Below, one piece after another: positions 42,072 through 52,012 of a DNA stretch of 64,000 nucleotides. Position numbers and translations under genes: made by a program. The notes below the pieces were generated by a model, which searched no databases, was not told the DNA's origin, and saw only the letters and a program-made list of their open reading frames with translations. The number at the start of each line of letters is the position of its first letter. Position 1 is the first letter of the stretch. Origin of the DNA: Paenibacillus glycanilyticus NBRC 16618 (GTDB lineage: Bacteria > Bacillota > Bacilli > Paenibacillales > Paenibacillaceae). The stretch spans positions 24,229 to 88,228 of the forward strand of contig NZ_BILY01000028.1 in assembly GCF_004000805.1 (NCBI RefSeq), read 5' to 3'.

Positions 42072-43532
42072 ATGAATGCGAAGCAAGACGGCAGCCGGTT
42101 CTGGCTTATTATACTCGCGATCTTTTTCGGCAACTTCTCTTCGATCTTGAATTCGGGAACGGTAACGGTTGCCCTGCCCTTCATGATGAAGGATCTTCAT
42201 TCGGACCTGAACGATACGCAGTGGGTAACCACCGGCTTTATGCTCGCTATGGGGTCCATCGCCCCTATTGTTGGATATCTGGGAGATAAAATCAGCTATA
42301 AGCGACTTTATATGTTCTCGTTAGTCGGCTTTTTAATTTGCTCTATCCTGTGCGGCTGCTCCTGGAACATCAGCTCCCTGATCGTCTTCCGGATTATGCA
42401 AGGCTTATTCTGCGGGGCGATTCTGCCGGCAACGTTAACGATCGTCTATCAGGCGGTTCCGGCGGAAAAGCAAGCGCTTGGCGTCAGTCTTTGGAGCGTA
42501 GCCAGCATGTTCGCTCCGGCTATCGGCCCAACCCTTGGCGGCTTGCTGACGGAGTATTACGGCTGGAAGGCCATCTTCTTCATGAACATCCCGCTTGCGC
42601 TATTGGCAATCGCGCTGGCTTCCCGTTACTTGCCGATGCAGCAGGCCAACAAAGGCAGCTCCCTGGATCTAGCCGGGCTGCTCACCGCCGTAACGGGCAG
42701 CACATCCCTGATGATGTATTTCACGCAAGGGAATAAAATCGGCTGGTTTTCCGGCTGGGGAATCCTATGGATGACGCTTGGCGTAGTCAGCATTGCCTTG
42801 TTCATCTGGCGGGAGCTGACGGCGAAGACGCCTCTCCTTAATCTCCGGGTTTTCCGGCACACAACCTTCGCCTTTGGCATAGTCGTCAACTGCATTTTGA
42901 CCATTGGCTTGTACGCGGGGGCGTTCCTGCTGCCAATCTATATGGAAAATGCCCTTGGCTCCTCGTCCCTGACGGTAGGGCTTATGATGCTGCCGGGCGC
43001 TTTGCTCATGATAGGGGCATCTCTATTGTCGGGGCGGCTGCACGGGAAAATCCGTCCGGAATATCCGCTGCTTGGCGGCGCCTTTCTGCTCATCATCGCG
43101 ACATGGGCGTTCAGCCGTCTATCCCTGACAACGTCCTACGCGTTTATCATCGGCTGGATGATCTGTCGTTATGTCGGGCTAGGCTTCTCGTCCCCGAATA
43201 TCATGACGCTCTCGATGAGCGCCATTCCGAAGGAGTCTACCGGTCATGCTTCCGCGATTACGAACTGGCTTCGCCAGGTCATTGCTTCATTCGCGATCGG
43301 CATATTCAGCTCGGTTTATTCGGTCCGGACGCAGACTCATTACGCGGACCTTAACGCTAGCGCAAGCGGCACGGTGAAAACGTCCCTGCAAGCGACTGCC
43401 TCCGTGCTCGCCATGAACGATACGTTTATCGTGGCTTGCGTCGTTACGGTTGTTGCGATTCCGTTTATTGTTGTTCTGAGCTCCCGCTCCCGCATCAGCG
43501 GCAAAAAAGCAGCTTCGACCGTTTCCAAATGA
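42072..43532 (+). CDS. DHA2-type MFS multidrug exporter (EmrB/QacA family)
   Basis: 486-residue transporter with about 14 hydrophobic segments. Seen: NSGTVTVALPFMMKDL in helix 1, GYLGDKISYKRLY (motif A), GVSLWSVASMFAPAIGPTLG (motif C) and ITNWLRQV late in the protein, all typical of EmrB/QacA proton-drug antiporters. ATG at 42072 has GTGTGAGG before it, a modest ribosome site. A LysR regulator is divergent from it. Confidence 0.88.
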   Translation: MNAKQDGSRFWLIILAIFFGNFSSILNSGTVTVALPFMMKDLHSDLNDTQWVTTGFMLAMGSIAPIVGYLGDKISYKRLYMFSLVGFLICSILCGCSWNISSLIVFRIMQGLFCGAILPATLTIVYQAVPAEKQALGVSLWSVASMFAPAIGPTLGGLLTEYYGWKAIFFMNIPLALLAIALASRYLPMQQANKGSSLDLAGLLTAVTGSTSLMMYFTQGNKIGWFSGWGILWMTLGVVSIALFIWRELTAKTPLLNLRVFRHTTFAFGIVVNCILTIGLYAGAFLLPIYMENALGSSSLTVGLMMLPGALLMIGASLLSGRLHGKIRPEYPLLGGAFLLIIATWAFSRLSLTTSYAFIIGWMICRYVGLGFSSPNIMTLSMSAIPKESTGHASAITNWLRQVIASFAIGIFSSVYSVRTQTHYADLNASASGTVKTSLQATASVLAMNDTFIVACVVTVVAIPFIVVLSSRSRISGKKAASTVSK

Positions 43533-43535
43533 TAT

Positions 43536-43573
43536 CCGAAAGCCCCTCTATATCGGTATAGAGGGGCTTTCGG
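43536..43573 (+). terminator. Terminator-like hairpin after DHA2 exporter
   Basis: CCGAAAGCCCCTCTAT / ATAGAGGGGCTTTCGG perfect 16-bp stem; the T-run is poor. Confidence 0.65.
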
Positions 43574-43632
43574 CGTCTGTAAATGATATAATTTACCTTA
43601 TACAAGCCCGCGTGGAGCAGGAGGTAAAGCCG

Positions 43633-44304
43633 TTGTTTCGGATTATGATCATTGAAGACGACGAGAAGATTCGGCGGATTGTCGCCGATGCGTTACGCAA
43701 ATGGCAGTATGAAGTGATCGAGTTGACGTCCTTCGACAACGTGCTTGGGGAGTTCGAGGCCGCACAGCCCCATTTGGTGCTGCTTGACGTCAATTTGCCC
43801 GTGTTTGACGGGTTTTACTGGTGCCAGCAAATCCGCATGGCTTCGAAGGTGCCGATTATTTTTATTTCATCCCGCAATCAGAATATGGACGTGATTATGG
43901 CGATTAATATGGGCGGGGACGACTTCGTGCAGAAGCCGTTTGACCTTGGAGTGCTGGTGGCAAAGGTGAGCGCGCTGCTCCGCCGCAATTATACGTATCA
44001 GGACGACAACCTGCAGTTGTCGCACCGGCAGCTTGTTTTCCATCTGTCGAATTCCTCCGTGCAGTATGGGGACCAGACGGCCGAGCTGTCGCGCAACGAG
44101 TTTATTATTCTGCAGACGATGATGCGCAGCATCGGCAAGATCGTCTCGCGCGATGATCTGATGCAGGTGCTGTGGAACGACGAGCAGTTTATCGACGATA
44201 ATACCTTGACGGTCAACGTTAACCGGCTGCGCCGCAAGATTACGATGCTTGGGCTGGAGGATTTTATCGCGACCCGCAAAGGAATGGGGTATATCATCGA
44301 ATGA
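43633..44304 (+). CDS. bceR: BceR-like response regulator (OmpR family)
   Basis: Receiver (about 1-115) with acidic EDD, phosphoacceptor Asp52 (LVLLDVNLP) and KPFDLG, followed by a winged helix (about 130-220). A TTG start at 43633 is used: AGGAGG lies 8 bases upstream, and upstream in-frame residues do not fit the family. Stop overlaps the kinase start (ATGA). In Bce systems it activates the ABC transporter that senses and removes cell-wall-active peptides; the transporter genes are here just downstream but convergent. Confidence 0.87.
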   Translation: MFRIMIIEDDEKIRRIVADALRKWQYEVIELTSFDNVLGEFEAAQPHLVLLDVNLPVFDGFYWCQQIRMASKVPIIFISSRNQNMDVIMAINMGGDDFVQKPFDLGVLVAKVSALLRRNYTYQDDNLQLSHRQLVFHLSNSSVQYGDQTAELSRNEFIILQTMMRSIGKIVSRDDLMQVLWNDEQFIDDNTLTVNVNRLRRKITMLGLEDFIATRKGMGYIIE

Positions 44305-45293
44305 GCTTCTGGCGATTCCTGAAATACGAACGGCCTTATTTTCTATTATACGGCATCGCTTTTCTGCTGACGGTTGCGGTATTCGCCACGGATCCGCAGT
44401 CGTCCTGGCATTGGCCGACCTTCTTCTACGCGCTAACGCTGGTTGTGCTCTGGCTTGCTGCTTTTACCGCCTATCGCTATACGCGGAATCTTCAGGCGAT
44501 CCGCCGGATGCAAAGCGAGGACGCCGAGCCTTTGTCGCTCGAGGCGGAGGCTTACCGGGATACGCTGGAGGAATCGGGCATCGCCCATATCCGGTCCTTG
44601 AACGAGGTGCAGACGAAGCAGAAGGAATATTACGACTTTATCATCTCTTGGTTCCATGAGATCAAGACGCCGATCTCCGTTCTTCGCCTGATGCAGCAGA
44701 CCGAGGTGGACCCGCAAAGCCTGAACGAGGAGCTGTCAAGGATCGAGCATTATGTCGATCAAGCCTTGTATTATGCGAAGCTCGACAGCTTCAATCAAGA
44801 CTATGAGATGGTGAACTGCGACCTGGAGCCGCTCGTCAAGGATGTCATCAAAGCCCACTCCAAGTCTTTTATCTCGAAAAGAATCCGCGTTCGGCTCGAA
44901 CTCCCGTCCACCGTCGTCCAAAGCGATTCCAAATGGCTGCTGTTCATTATTAACCAGATCATAACGAACAGCCTGCAATATACAAGGGATCACGGTGAGA
45001 TCAGCGTAAAGGCGGCCTCTACCCCTGAGGAGAAGCTGCTCATTCTGCAGGATAACGGCATCGGCATTGATGCCATGGATATGCCCCGAATCTTCAATAG
45101 GGGATTTACGGGATTAAACGGCCGTACGTTTGCCAAGTCGACGGGTATGGGGTTATATCTGGCCCAGGAGCTGTCGAGAAAGCTGGGGCATTTCATCACC
45201 TGCGAATCCGCGCCGGGCAGCGGCTCGGTGTTCACGATTCATTTTCCGAAGCATCATGATCCTTATTTGAATACGCTTCAGCGGCAAGAGTAG
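44301..45293 (+). CDS. bceS: BceS-like intramembrane-sensing histidine kinase
   Basis: 330 residues: two membrane helices in the first 60 residues with almost no extracellular loop, the hallmark of BceS kinases that sense through their ABC permease. Kinase core: H-box SWFHEIKTPISVLRLM, N-box NQIITNSLQYT, G-boxes DNGIGI and STGMGLYLAQ. Starts inside the bceR stop (ATGA overlap). Confidence 0.9.
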   Translation: MSFWRFLKYERPYFLLYGIAFLLTVAVFATDPQSSWHWPTFFYALTLVVLWLAAFTAYRYTRNLQAIRRMQSEDAEPLSLEAEAYRDTLEESGIAHIRSLNEVQTKQKEYYDFIISWFHEIKTPISVLRLMQQTEVDPQSLNEELSRIEHYVDQALYYAKLDSFNQDYEMVNCDLEPLVKDVIKAHSKSFISKRIRVRLELPSTVVQSDSKWLLFIINQIITNSLQYTRDHGEISVKAASTPEEKLLILQDNGIGIDAMDMPRIFNRGFTGLNGRTFAKSTGMGLYLAQELSRKLGHFITCESAPGSGSVFTIHFPKHHDPYLNTLQRQE

Positions 45294-45300
45294 AGAAAAC

Positions 45301-45346
45301 AAAGGGCTGTCCCACACGTCATGAATTGACGATGGGACAGCCCTTT
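45301..45346. terminator. Bidirectional terminator between bceRS and bceAB
   Basis: AAAGGGCTGTCCCA / TGGGACAGCCCTTT perfect 14-bp arms. It serves both convergent operons. Confidence 0.85.
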
Positions 45347-45353
45347 GCGCAGG

Positions 45354-47321
45354 CTAAGGATTCTGATTGATAATCCGGTAATACAGGTTGGCCGACGAGA
45401 CGTAGAACACCAGATAAATGAAGAAGAATACCCCGATAATGCTCCACACGATGCCCGGCAGCTCCGGGAAATCCGTTACCGAGTCCAGAATGTAATACTT
45501 GATAATCGTCCAGCTGTACAGCATCCCAAGCACGATTGGCGGCAGGAAGACAAACAGCAGCTGCTTGCGGATGACGCTCCGGAACTGGCGGTTGTGAATG
45601 CCCATTTTACGCAGGATGGCATATTGAAGCCTCTCGTCGGTGGCTTCGCGCAGCTGCTTGAAGTAGATGACGCTCGCCAGCGCGAAGGTCGCGATCAGAG
45701 CAAGGAAGCCGGCGGCAAACAACAACAGGGACGAGCTCTCGATCTGCTTCGAATAGATATCGGCGAACGAGGAGTAGTAAGCTGCTTTGTTGTGGTCGAC
45801 AACCATGCCATGAACCTGCTTGGATAATTCCTCCGCGTTTTTGGCGTCCGATAGCCCGTAAATCTCAAAGCCTTTTTTCTCCGTTCCGCCGCTGAGCTGC
45901 CCGTAAGCCTCATCCGAAATAACAAACACCGGAGGCTTCTTGTCCATGGACAGGACCGGGTCCGTTGCCCAGCCGAGATAGGCATAATCCTTTTTCTCCA
46001 CGATCGTAAAGGTCTTCCCGCCATCGGCTTTTACCTTGAAGTCAGGCGTCTCTCCAGCGGAGTATCGCTTCGGGAAATCCGAGCCTTGGGAGAGGGCAAC
46101 GGCCTCCATTCCCTTCAGATCTACCTTTTGCTTATCGCCCCGCAGACCGATTAGCTCATTGTAATCCTTCTGGGAGATCAGCCATAGGCCTGGAACATAA
46201 TACTCCGGGTTATCGAATGCGATGCCGCGCTCCGTCACCGGTTCCACAACCAAGGCTTCCGGCTTCAGATGATAGTGGATGTCATGGTCGGAGCGCTTAA
46301 TCATCTCGTCAATCTTCTGATTGGTTGCCGAATCAAGAGATTCATACGCGATCGAATTCGGCACATTCCTGCCAACCGCTTCGAACTGCACCTTGTAGTT
46401 GATCGTCACAAAACAGAGCAGCATTACTATAACCGCGCTGAACAAGGAGATAAACGTCAGGTTCAGCGTGTTGCCCCGGATTTGAAAACGGAGCGAGGAC
46501 GTCCACAGCACGGTATTGCCTTCATGGTACTTGCGGCCACGGCTGATGAGCTGAAGCAGCCAGCCGGCGAACTGGCGGAAGAACAGATACGTCCCTCCAA
46601 CGATGCCTATGGCGGTAGCAATCAAGCTGAAGACCCCGTAATCCTGCCAGACGGCCGAATATTGACCGCTGCAGATCAGAAACAAGGCGATGCCGATCAA
46701 CAGAACGGCCAGAACCGCCATCACGGGGGATACGCGAACCGGCTTCTCGGCCTTTTGCTTGGCATGGAACAGCTCCGTCAGCTGCACGCGGTTAACCAGA
46801 ATGTAGCTTTGCGCGCTGACGATGAGCGCGATCAATAGGATAACCCCGGCAGCCGTCGCCATGGCTCCAATCGGGAAAGACAGCGAGATGACCTGATCGT
46901 ATTGCATGAGATTCATAAGCAGCATGCCGAACAGCTTCGACAGCAGCCCGCCGAGCAGAATGCCGACAACCAGCGAAATCGCGCCCATGACAAGCGTCTC
47001 GTAAAAGATCATCCGCACAAGCTGCCGCTCGTTCAGGCCGTACAGGAGATACATGCCGAACTCTTTTTTCCGCTGCCGCATGAAGAACGAATTGGCATAC
47101 AGGATAAAGAAAATAATGAACAGGAAGATAACGACGGACGCAATGGCTACCCCGGTCCGGAACAGCTCCCGGTTCTGCAGCGCATCGATAATGTCTTTGT
47201 TATACATAAGCGAAGAGAACGTATATTGAATAATAACGCCGATAATCATGGACATCAGATAGATGGAATACAGGCGGAAGTTGCGTTTGACATTGCGGAT
47301 CGTCAGATCGAACAGGCTCAT
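45354..47321 (-). CDS. bceB: BceB-like ABC transporter permease
   Basis: 655-residue permease with about ten helices and one large extracellular domain (about residues 310-535), which in this family binds the peptide or its lipid-II-type target and signals to BceS. The opening segments and the paired FtsX-like helices match BceB/VraG. Starts inside the bceA stop (ATGA overlap). Confidence 0.92.
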   Translation of the reverse strand: MSLFDLTIRNVKRNFRLYSIYLMSMIIGVIIQYTFSSLMYNKDIIDALQNRELFRTGVAIASVVIFLFIIFFILYANSFFMRQRKKEFGMYLLYGLNERQLVRMIFYETLVMGAISLVVGILLGGLLSKLFGMLLMNLMQYDQVISLSFPIGAMATAAGVILLIALIVSAQSYILVNRVQLTELFHAKQKAEKPVRVSPVMAVLAVLLIGIALFLICSGQYSAVWQDYGVFSLIATAIGIVGGTYLFFRQFAGWLLQLISRGRKYHEGNTVLWTSSLRFQIRGNTLNLTFISLFSAVIVMLLCFVTINYKVQFEAVGRNVPNSIAYESLDSATNQKIDEMIKRSDHDIHYHLKPEALVVEPVTERGIAFDNPEYYVPGLWLISQKDYNELIGLRGDKQKVDLKGMEAVALSQGSDFPKRYSAGETPDFKVKADGGKTFTIVEKKDYAYLGWATDPVLSMDKKPPVFVISDEAYGQLSGGTEKKGFEIYGLSDAKNAEELSKQVHGMVVDHNKAAYYSSFADIYSKQIESSSLLLFAAGFLALIATFALASVIYFKQLREATDERLQYAILRKMGIHNRQFRSVIRKQLLFVFLPPIVLGMLYSWTIIKYYILDSVTDFPELPGIVWSIIGVFFFIYLVFYVSSANLYYRIINQNP

Positions 47322-48064
47322 CGCAGCTTGCCCCCTATGAGGCTTTGCGTCTCCAGAATGCGCTCATAGAATGTCTTCTGGCTTTGCTCACCCGCGTAAA
47401 TCTCGCTTACGACTGCCCCGTCCCTTAGGAAAATAACCCGCTTGCAGTAGCTCGCCGCATAGCTGTCATGCGTAACCATCAGAATGGTTGTGTGAAAAGC
47501 CGCGTTAAGCGATACAAGCTGCTCGAGCAGCTGGGTCGCCGAGCGCGAGTCGAGTGCGCCCGTCGGCTCATCGGCGAATACGATCGCCGGCTCCGTAATA
47601 ATCGCCCGCGCCGAGGCTACGCGCTGCTTTTGCCCGCCGGAAATTTCGTTCGGATATTTCTCGAGCAGCCCTTCAATGTGGAGCGCTTCAACGATCGGCT
47701 TAAGCCGCGCCTCCATGTCCGCCGCCTTGTATTGGCGCAGCGACAGGGGCAGCAGAATATTCTCCTTCACCGTCAGCGTGTCGAGCAGATTATAATCCTG
47801 AAAAATAAATCCCATCCGCTCCTGCCGGAATTGGCGAAGCGACTTCTTCTTCATATCAAGCAGCGACTTCCCCTCAATCCATACCTCGCCGCCGCTAAGC
47901 TGGTCAATCGTGGAAAGCACGTTCATCAGCGTTGACTTGCCCGATCCCGAAGGCCCCATAATCGCCGTAAGCTCGCCTGGCTGGACCGTCAGATCAATGT
48001 TTTTCAATACGGGAGTAGCCCCGTAGCTCTTTGATAAGTTTTTCGTCTGGATAACCGTCTCCAT
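47318..48064 (-). CDS. bceA: BceA-like ABC transporter ATPase
   Basis: 248-residue nucleotide-binding protein: Walker A GPSGSGKST (about 37-45), Q-loop FQDYNLLDTLTVKENI, signature SGGQKQR, Walker B IVFADEPT, and switch His in THD. It pairs with BceB. ATG at 48064 follows AGGAGAGGGG. A short inverted repeat about 80-95 bases upstream (48143-48158) could be the BceR site. Confidence 0.93.
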   Translation of the reverse strand: METVIQTKNLSKSYGATPVLKNIDLTVQPGELTAIMGPSGSGKSTLMNVLSTIDQLSGGEVWIEGKSLLDMKKKSLRQFRQERMGFIFQDYNLLDTLTVKENILLPLSLRQYKAADMEARLKPIVEALHIEGLLEKYPNEISGGQKQRVASARAIITEPAIVFADEPTGALDSRSATQLLEQLVSLNAAFHTTILMVTHDSYAASYCKRVIFLRDGAVVSEIYAGEQSQKTFYERILETQSLIGGKLR

Positions 48065-48142
48065 CCCAAAGCCCCTCTCCTCTTTCTATCTTTAATATAA
48101 ACAGATCGGAGAGAGGCATCCATCGAAGTAAGATCGTTCCAG

Positions 48143-48158
48143 GTGACGTTTTTGTCAC
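48143..48158. promoter_or_regulatory. Candidate BceR-binding inverted repeat
   Basis: GTGACGTTTTTGTCAC upstream of bceA, matching the TnACA-N-TGTnA style of Bce regulator sites only approximately. A TATATT -10 and a weak -35 lie nearer the gene, consistent with an activator-dependent promoter. Confidence 0.4.
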
Positions 48159-48214
48159 GATGGCGGTTATATCTTCACGCCGCCGGCAGTTCCGGCAGCC
48201 CGTCAGGCCTTGCT

Positions 48215-49906
48215 TTATTGAATTCCTTTTTTCTTCAGATCATCCAGATGGCGTTGATACATCACTTTCTCTACTTTCTCAGCACCAACCTGATCCATTT
48301 GCTTCAGGAAGCCGTTGTAGACGGAATCGAACTCTTCGTCCGTTTTGGACAAGACGAGCTTCGGAATCGTTTTGTTCCACAGATCCTTGATCTTGGAGTT
48401 AATGGTTCCTTCCGGCGTGGAACCGTCCGGCTCCAGGTTTTCCATGCCAAGCGAATAGTTGTCGAAGTTATATTTCTCAAGCAGCTTGCTTGCTTCGTAT
48501 TGTTCCGGCTGGCTTTCCTTCAGATCGCGTGCCGCAGCATCATCCCACAGCTTGCCCGCTCTGAAGAGAAGCGTGGAATCGTTGAAGCCGTATTGCGCGT
48601 TAAAGGCGGCGTTGTCTTTAATCGACAGGTCGAGAATGTCCTGCTTGTATTTCGGAAGGCCGTCTACCATATCGTAGGTTTCGCCTTCTTTGCCGTAACG
48701 CATATCCAATTGGCCTTCCTCCGACCAAGCATACTCCGCCCAGCGGATAATCCGTTCAGGATCTTTCGCTTTCTTCGTAATAAAGAAGCCCTGCCAGCCC
48801 ATCAGACGGGAAGCCGGATAACGCGGATCTTGGCCGTTCGCCTTCAATCCGCCCAGGATCGTATACTTCTGATCCGCGCCGACCGTGCTTTCAATCTTCG
48901 GATTGTACATCGCATACATGTTGTTCATGAACTGGGAAGCTACCGCATATTGCGCGCCGTACAGCTTCTCCTCATATTGCTCCTGCTTGTAGATCAAGAG
49001 CTGCGGGTCAAACAGACCGTTGCGGCTGAGCTGGCTCATGTAACGGAAAGCATCAATAAAGCCTTTGTTGCGCATCGGGTACTCCACGATTTGCTGGTCA
49101 TTCTTGACGCGTTCTTCAAGCAGGTGAGGAGAGAAGGAATCAATCAGGTAATCCATGGAATTGCTGCCGCCAAACCCATTCTTGGCAACATCGAAGAACT
49201 CAACGCCAACCGGACTCACTTCCGGGAATTTCTCCTTCGCAAGCTTAAGCGCATTCATCAGATCGTCCGTGGTCTCGATCTTTGGACTTCCGATGGCCTT
49301 GTAAATATCGGAACGGATGAACCAAGGACGTACCGCAACGATTGGAACCCCGCTTTTCAGACGGTCGCTTGTTTCATACAGGTTCGGCAGGTACCAAAGC
49401 TTGCCGTCAATGGAGTGATAGTTCACCATATCCGGATCCAGCTGGTCTTTGAAATCCGGCGCGTATTTCTCAATCAGCTCGTCAATCGAATAGACCATGT
49501 CATTCTGAATCAGCTTGCTTACGGCAGGGTTGTTCCAGTCGAGCATAATCGTATCGGGCAGATCCCCGGATGCGATCATCGTGTTCAGATAGTCATCGTC
49601 GCTGCCGGTTGCCAGCTTGCGGTCTACCGTTACGCCGGTTTTCTCCGTGGCAAGCTTCATCGCGTATTGATCTTTCCATAAGTAACTGGAAGCCCAGTTG
49701 CCATAGAAATATTGCGTGAACGTAAACGGCGACGTGTCTTTCTTCCACGATGGTCCCGTCTGCGTATCGCTGCTGTTTGCCGAGTTTGTAGCCGCAGCGT
49801 TATTGGATGCCGCCGCGTTGTCCGCATTATTGTTCGAGCCGCAGCCCGCAAGCACGGTTAATACAAGAGCTGCCGTAGCTAATGCCTGAATGCCTTTCCC
49901 CTTCAT
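48215..49906 (-). CDS. Sugar ABC transporter solute-binding lipoprotein (LplA-like)
   Basis: 563-residue lipoprotein: signal with lipobox LAGC (Cys about 22), Asn/Ser/Ala-rich linker (about 23-50), then a family-1-type extracellular solute-binding domain. Size and linker match the large oligosaccharide-binding LplA/YtcQ proteins of Paenibacillus. It is the last gene of the permease-permease-binding-protein operon. It should capture oligosaccharides released by surface or secreted enzymes; a fucosidase nearby suggests a fucosylated glycan. Confidence 0.9.
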   Translation of the reverse strand: MKGKGIQALATAALVLTVLAGCGSNNNADNAAASNNAAATNSANSSDTQTGPSWKKDTSPFTFTQYFYGNWASSYLWKDQYAMKLATEKTGVTVDRKLATGSDDDYLNTMIASGDLPDTIMLDWNNPAVSKLIQNDMVYSIDELIEKYAPDFKDQLDPDMVNYHSIDGKLWYLPNLYETSDRLKSGVPIVAVRPWFIRSDIYKAIGSPKIETTDDLMNALKLAKEKFPEVSPVGVEFFDVAKNGFGGSNSMDYLIDSFSPHLLEERVKNDQQIVEYPMRNKGFIDAFRYMSQLSRNGLFDPQLLIYKQEQYEEKLYGAQYAVASQFMNNMYAMYNPKIESTVGADQKYTILGGLKANGQDPRYPASRLMGWQGFFITKKAKDPERIIRWAEYAWSEEGQLDMRYGKEGETYDMVDGLPKYKQDILDLSIKDNAAFNAQYGFNDSTLLFRAGKLWDDAAARDLKESQPEQYEASKLLEKYNFDNYSLGMENLEPDGSTPEGTINSKIKDLWNKTIPKLVLSKTDEEFDSVYNGFLKQMDQVGAEKVEKVMYQRHLDDLKKKGIQ

Positions 49907-49992
49907 CTTAAATGACCTCCTCTAGTTTATAGACTGCCCTCTTCAACTCTATATACTTTAAACGGCCGAAGCCCTTAAAGCCAAAGCCAGCA

Positions 49993-50871
49993 TTACCCTT
50001 TTACCGAACCGATCATAACGCCCTGTACAAAATATTTCTGGACGAACGGATACGTAAACACGATCGGCAGCGTCGTAATCACCATCGTCGCCAGCTTCAG
50101 AGAAGCCGCGGACACCGCGCCAAACCCGAGCTGACTGGCAAGTTGGCTAACGTTGCTGTTCGAGCTGATGATCTGCATCAGAATCTGCTGAAGGGTCGGG
50201 AGCTTATCTCCTCCAAACAGCATCGCATCGTACCAGGAGTTCCAATGGGATACGGCATTATACAGGGCGATAGTCGCCAGAACCGGCTTCGATACAGGCA
50301 GCACCAGCTGGAAAAAGATCCGCAGGTCGTTCGCGCCGTCGATCTTCGCCGATTCTTCGATTTCCTTCGGAAGGGCTCGGAAGAACGTCAGCATAATAAT
50401 CGCGTTGAACACATTAAACAGATTCGGAATGATATAGACAAGGAAATCTTCCTTCAGGTGAAGATACTTCGCGACTACAAGATAGTAAGGAATAATGCCG
50501 CCGCTGAAATACATGGTCATAATGGCCATCATTAGGAAGAACCGGCGTCCGATCAATTCCGTTTTCGAGATGCCGTAGGCGAACGCCCCGGTGAATAGAA
50601 CGGCCGTTGCCGTACCGAGAAGCGTGCGGGCGATCGTAATAATAAACGCATGCAGCATGTTCTCGTCCCGGAACACAATCCGGTAATTATCAACCGAAAA
50701 GACGCGCGGCCAGAACGTAATACCGCCGCGGGCTGCATCCGTCGGATCGTTAAATGACGTAATGACGATATTGTAGAACGGATATAGCGTGACGATACAG
50801 AGGCCTAGCATCAAGATGACGTTTAATGTATCGAAGCTTCTTCCGCTCCAGCTTTGCGATGCTTTTATCAT
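49993..50871 (-). CDS. Sugar ABC transporter permease (LplC/YtcP-like)
   Basis: 292-residue MalG-type permease with six helices and the EAA loop EESAKIDGANDLRIFFQLVL that contacts the ATPase. No ATPase gene is in the locus; such transporters normally use a shared MsmX-type ATPase encoded elsewhere. Follows the other permease by 13 bases and precedes the binding protein. Confidence 0.92.
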   Translation of the reverse strand: MIKASQSWSGRSFDTLNVILMLGLCIVTLYPFYNIVITSFNDPTDAARGGITFWPRVFSVDNYRIVFRDENMLHAFIITIARTLLGTATAVLFTGAFAYGISKTELIGRRFFLMMAIMTMYFSGGIIPYYLVVAKYLHLKEDFLVYIIPNLFNVFNAIIMLTFFRALPKEIEESAKIDGANDLRIFFQLVLPVSKPVLATIALYNAVSHWNSWYDAMLFGGDKLPTLQQILMQIISSNSNVSQLASQLGFGAVSAASLKLATMVITTLPIVFTYPFVQKYFVQGVMIGSVKG

Positions 50872-50884
50872 TCATTGTCTCCTC

Positions 50885-51805
50885 CTAGAACAAGCTTTCT
50901 TTCGTAAGCTTGCGCGACGAATAGTTGGCAGCATACATCAGCACGAACGCCACAAGCGACTGGAACAGTCCGATTGCCGTGCCATACGAGAATCTTCCGG
51001 ATACGAGTCCCATTTTGTACGAATAGACAGCTAGTACGTTGGCCGCATCCTGCGTCATCGAGTTCTGCATCAGGAACATCTGGTCGAAGTTCGAATTCAC
51101 AAGTCCGCCGATCGATAGGATGAGCAAAATAATAATGGTTGGCTTCAGAGACGGAAGCGTAATATGCCACACGCGCCGGAACCGGCTCGCGCCATCTACC
51201 ACTGCAGCTTCATAGAGCTGCGGATCAATGCCGGCGATGGCCGCCAGATAAATGATCGAGTTCCAGCCGACATTTTTCCAAATCTCCGTGATGACGACCA
51301 GCGACAGGAACGAGTGAGCATCGCCCATCAGCATGACATCGCTTCCAATAATGCCAAGCTTAACGAGCAGCTTGCTTACAACGCCGGTTTCCGGATCAAG
51401 GAGTGTATACATAAAGCCAACGACCAATACCCAGGATACGAAGTAAGGCAGATACGTCAGCGACTGCACAATCCGTTTGAACCGTTTGAACGCCAGCTCA
51501 TTAAGGAGCAGGGAGAGAATAATCGGTGCCGGGAAACCGAATACCAGCTTCGCAATACTGATCTTGAACGTATTGGTCAGGGATTCACGGAACGTCGGAT
51601 CCGCGAACAGCTCCTTGAAGTTGTCAAAACCAAGCCAAGGGCTGTGTATAAATCCTTTGAACGGCGTGTATTCCTGAAAGGCAATGATGACGCCATACAT
51701 CGGAATATAGTTGAAAATAACCATCCACAGGACAGCCGGCAGAGTCAGAATAAGCAAATACCGCTGCAGCCAGAGCCTTTTCGATAAAGTTCGTTGCGTG
51801 TTCAT
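50885..51805 (-). CDS. Sugar ABC transporter permease (LplB/YteP-like)
   Basis: 306-residue MalF-type permease: helices spread over the length, opening with LPAVLWMVIFNYIPMYGVII and EAA loop YEAAVVDGASRFRRVWHITL. First gene of the transporter operon. A cre-like site lies about 110 bases upstream, suggesting catabolite repression. Confidence 0.92.
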   Translation of the reverse strand: MNTQRTLSKRLWLQRYLLILTLPAVLWMVIFNYIPMYGVIIAFQEYTPFKGFIHSPWLGFDNFKELFADPTFRESLTNTFKISIAKLVFGFPAPIILSLLLNELAFKRFKRIVQSLTYLPYFVSWVLVVGFMYTLLDPETGVVSKLLVKLGIIGSDVMLMGDAHSFLSLVVITEIWKNVGWNSIIYLAAIAGIDPQLYEAAVVDGASRFRRVWHITLPSLKPTIIILLILSIGGLVNSNFDQMFLMQNSMTQDAANVLAVYSYKMGLVSGRFSYGTAIGLFQSLVAFVLMYAANYSSRKLTKESLF

Positions 51806-51913
51806 AGTCGACTTCCTTTCTAAGCTTCGTTACCGACCTAACTCCATTATAGGAACTGCCTTTCCGGCCGGATATGCAAAAAACGAACGCGGGTATTAAA
51901 ATTCAACGAAATT

Positions 51914-51927
51914 TGAAAGCGCTGTCT
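51914..51927. promoter_or_regulatory. Catabolite-responsive element (cre) candidate
   Basis: TGAAAGCGCTGTCT matches the cre consensus TGWAANCGNTNWCA at 13 of 14 positions, upstream of the lplB-like gene. CcpA control of the transporter is the expected meaning. Confidence 0.65.
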
Positions 51928-51970
51928 TTCATGGTCGGTTACGCCCCCTCGAGCGTAAATGGCTGTACGA

Positions 51971-52008
51971 AAAAATGCCCCAGCTGCCATACCGGCACTG
52001 GGGCATTC
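51971..52008 (-). terminator. Intrinsic terminator after YesN-like gene
   Basis: AATGCCCCAG / CTGGGGCATT arms, then a T-run on the minus strand. Confidence 0.8.
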
Positions 52009-52012
52009 CTAT

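Noticed and set aside
48143..49681. 512-codon open frame opposite the solute-binding lipoprotein gene
   Set aside because: Shadow of the lipoprotein gene, which has a lipobox and operon context; no recognisable domain on the other strand.
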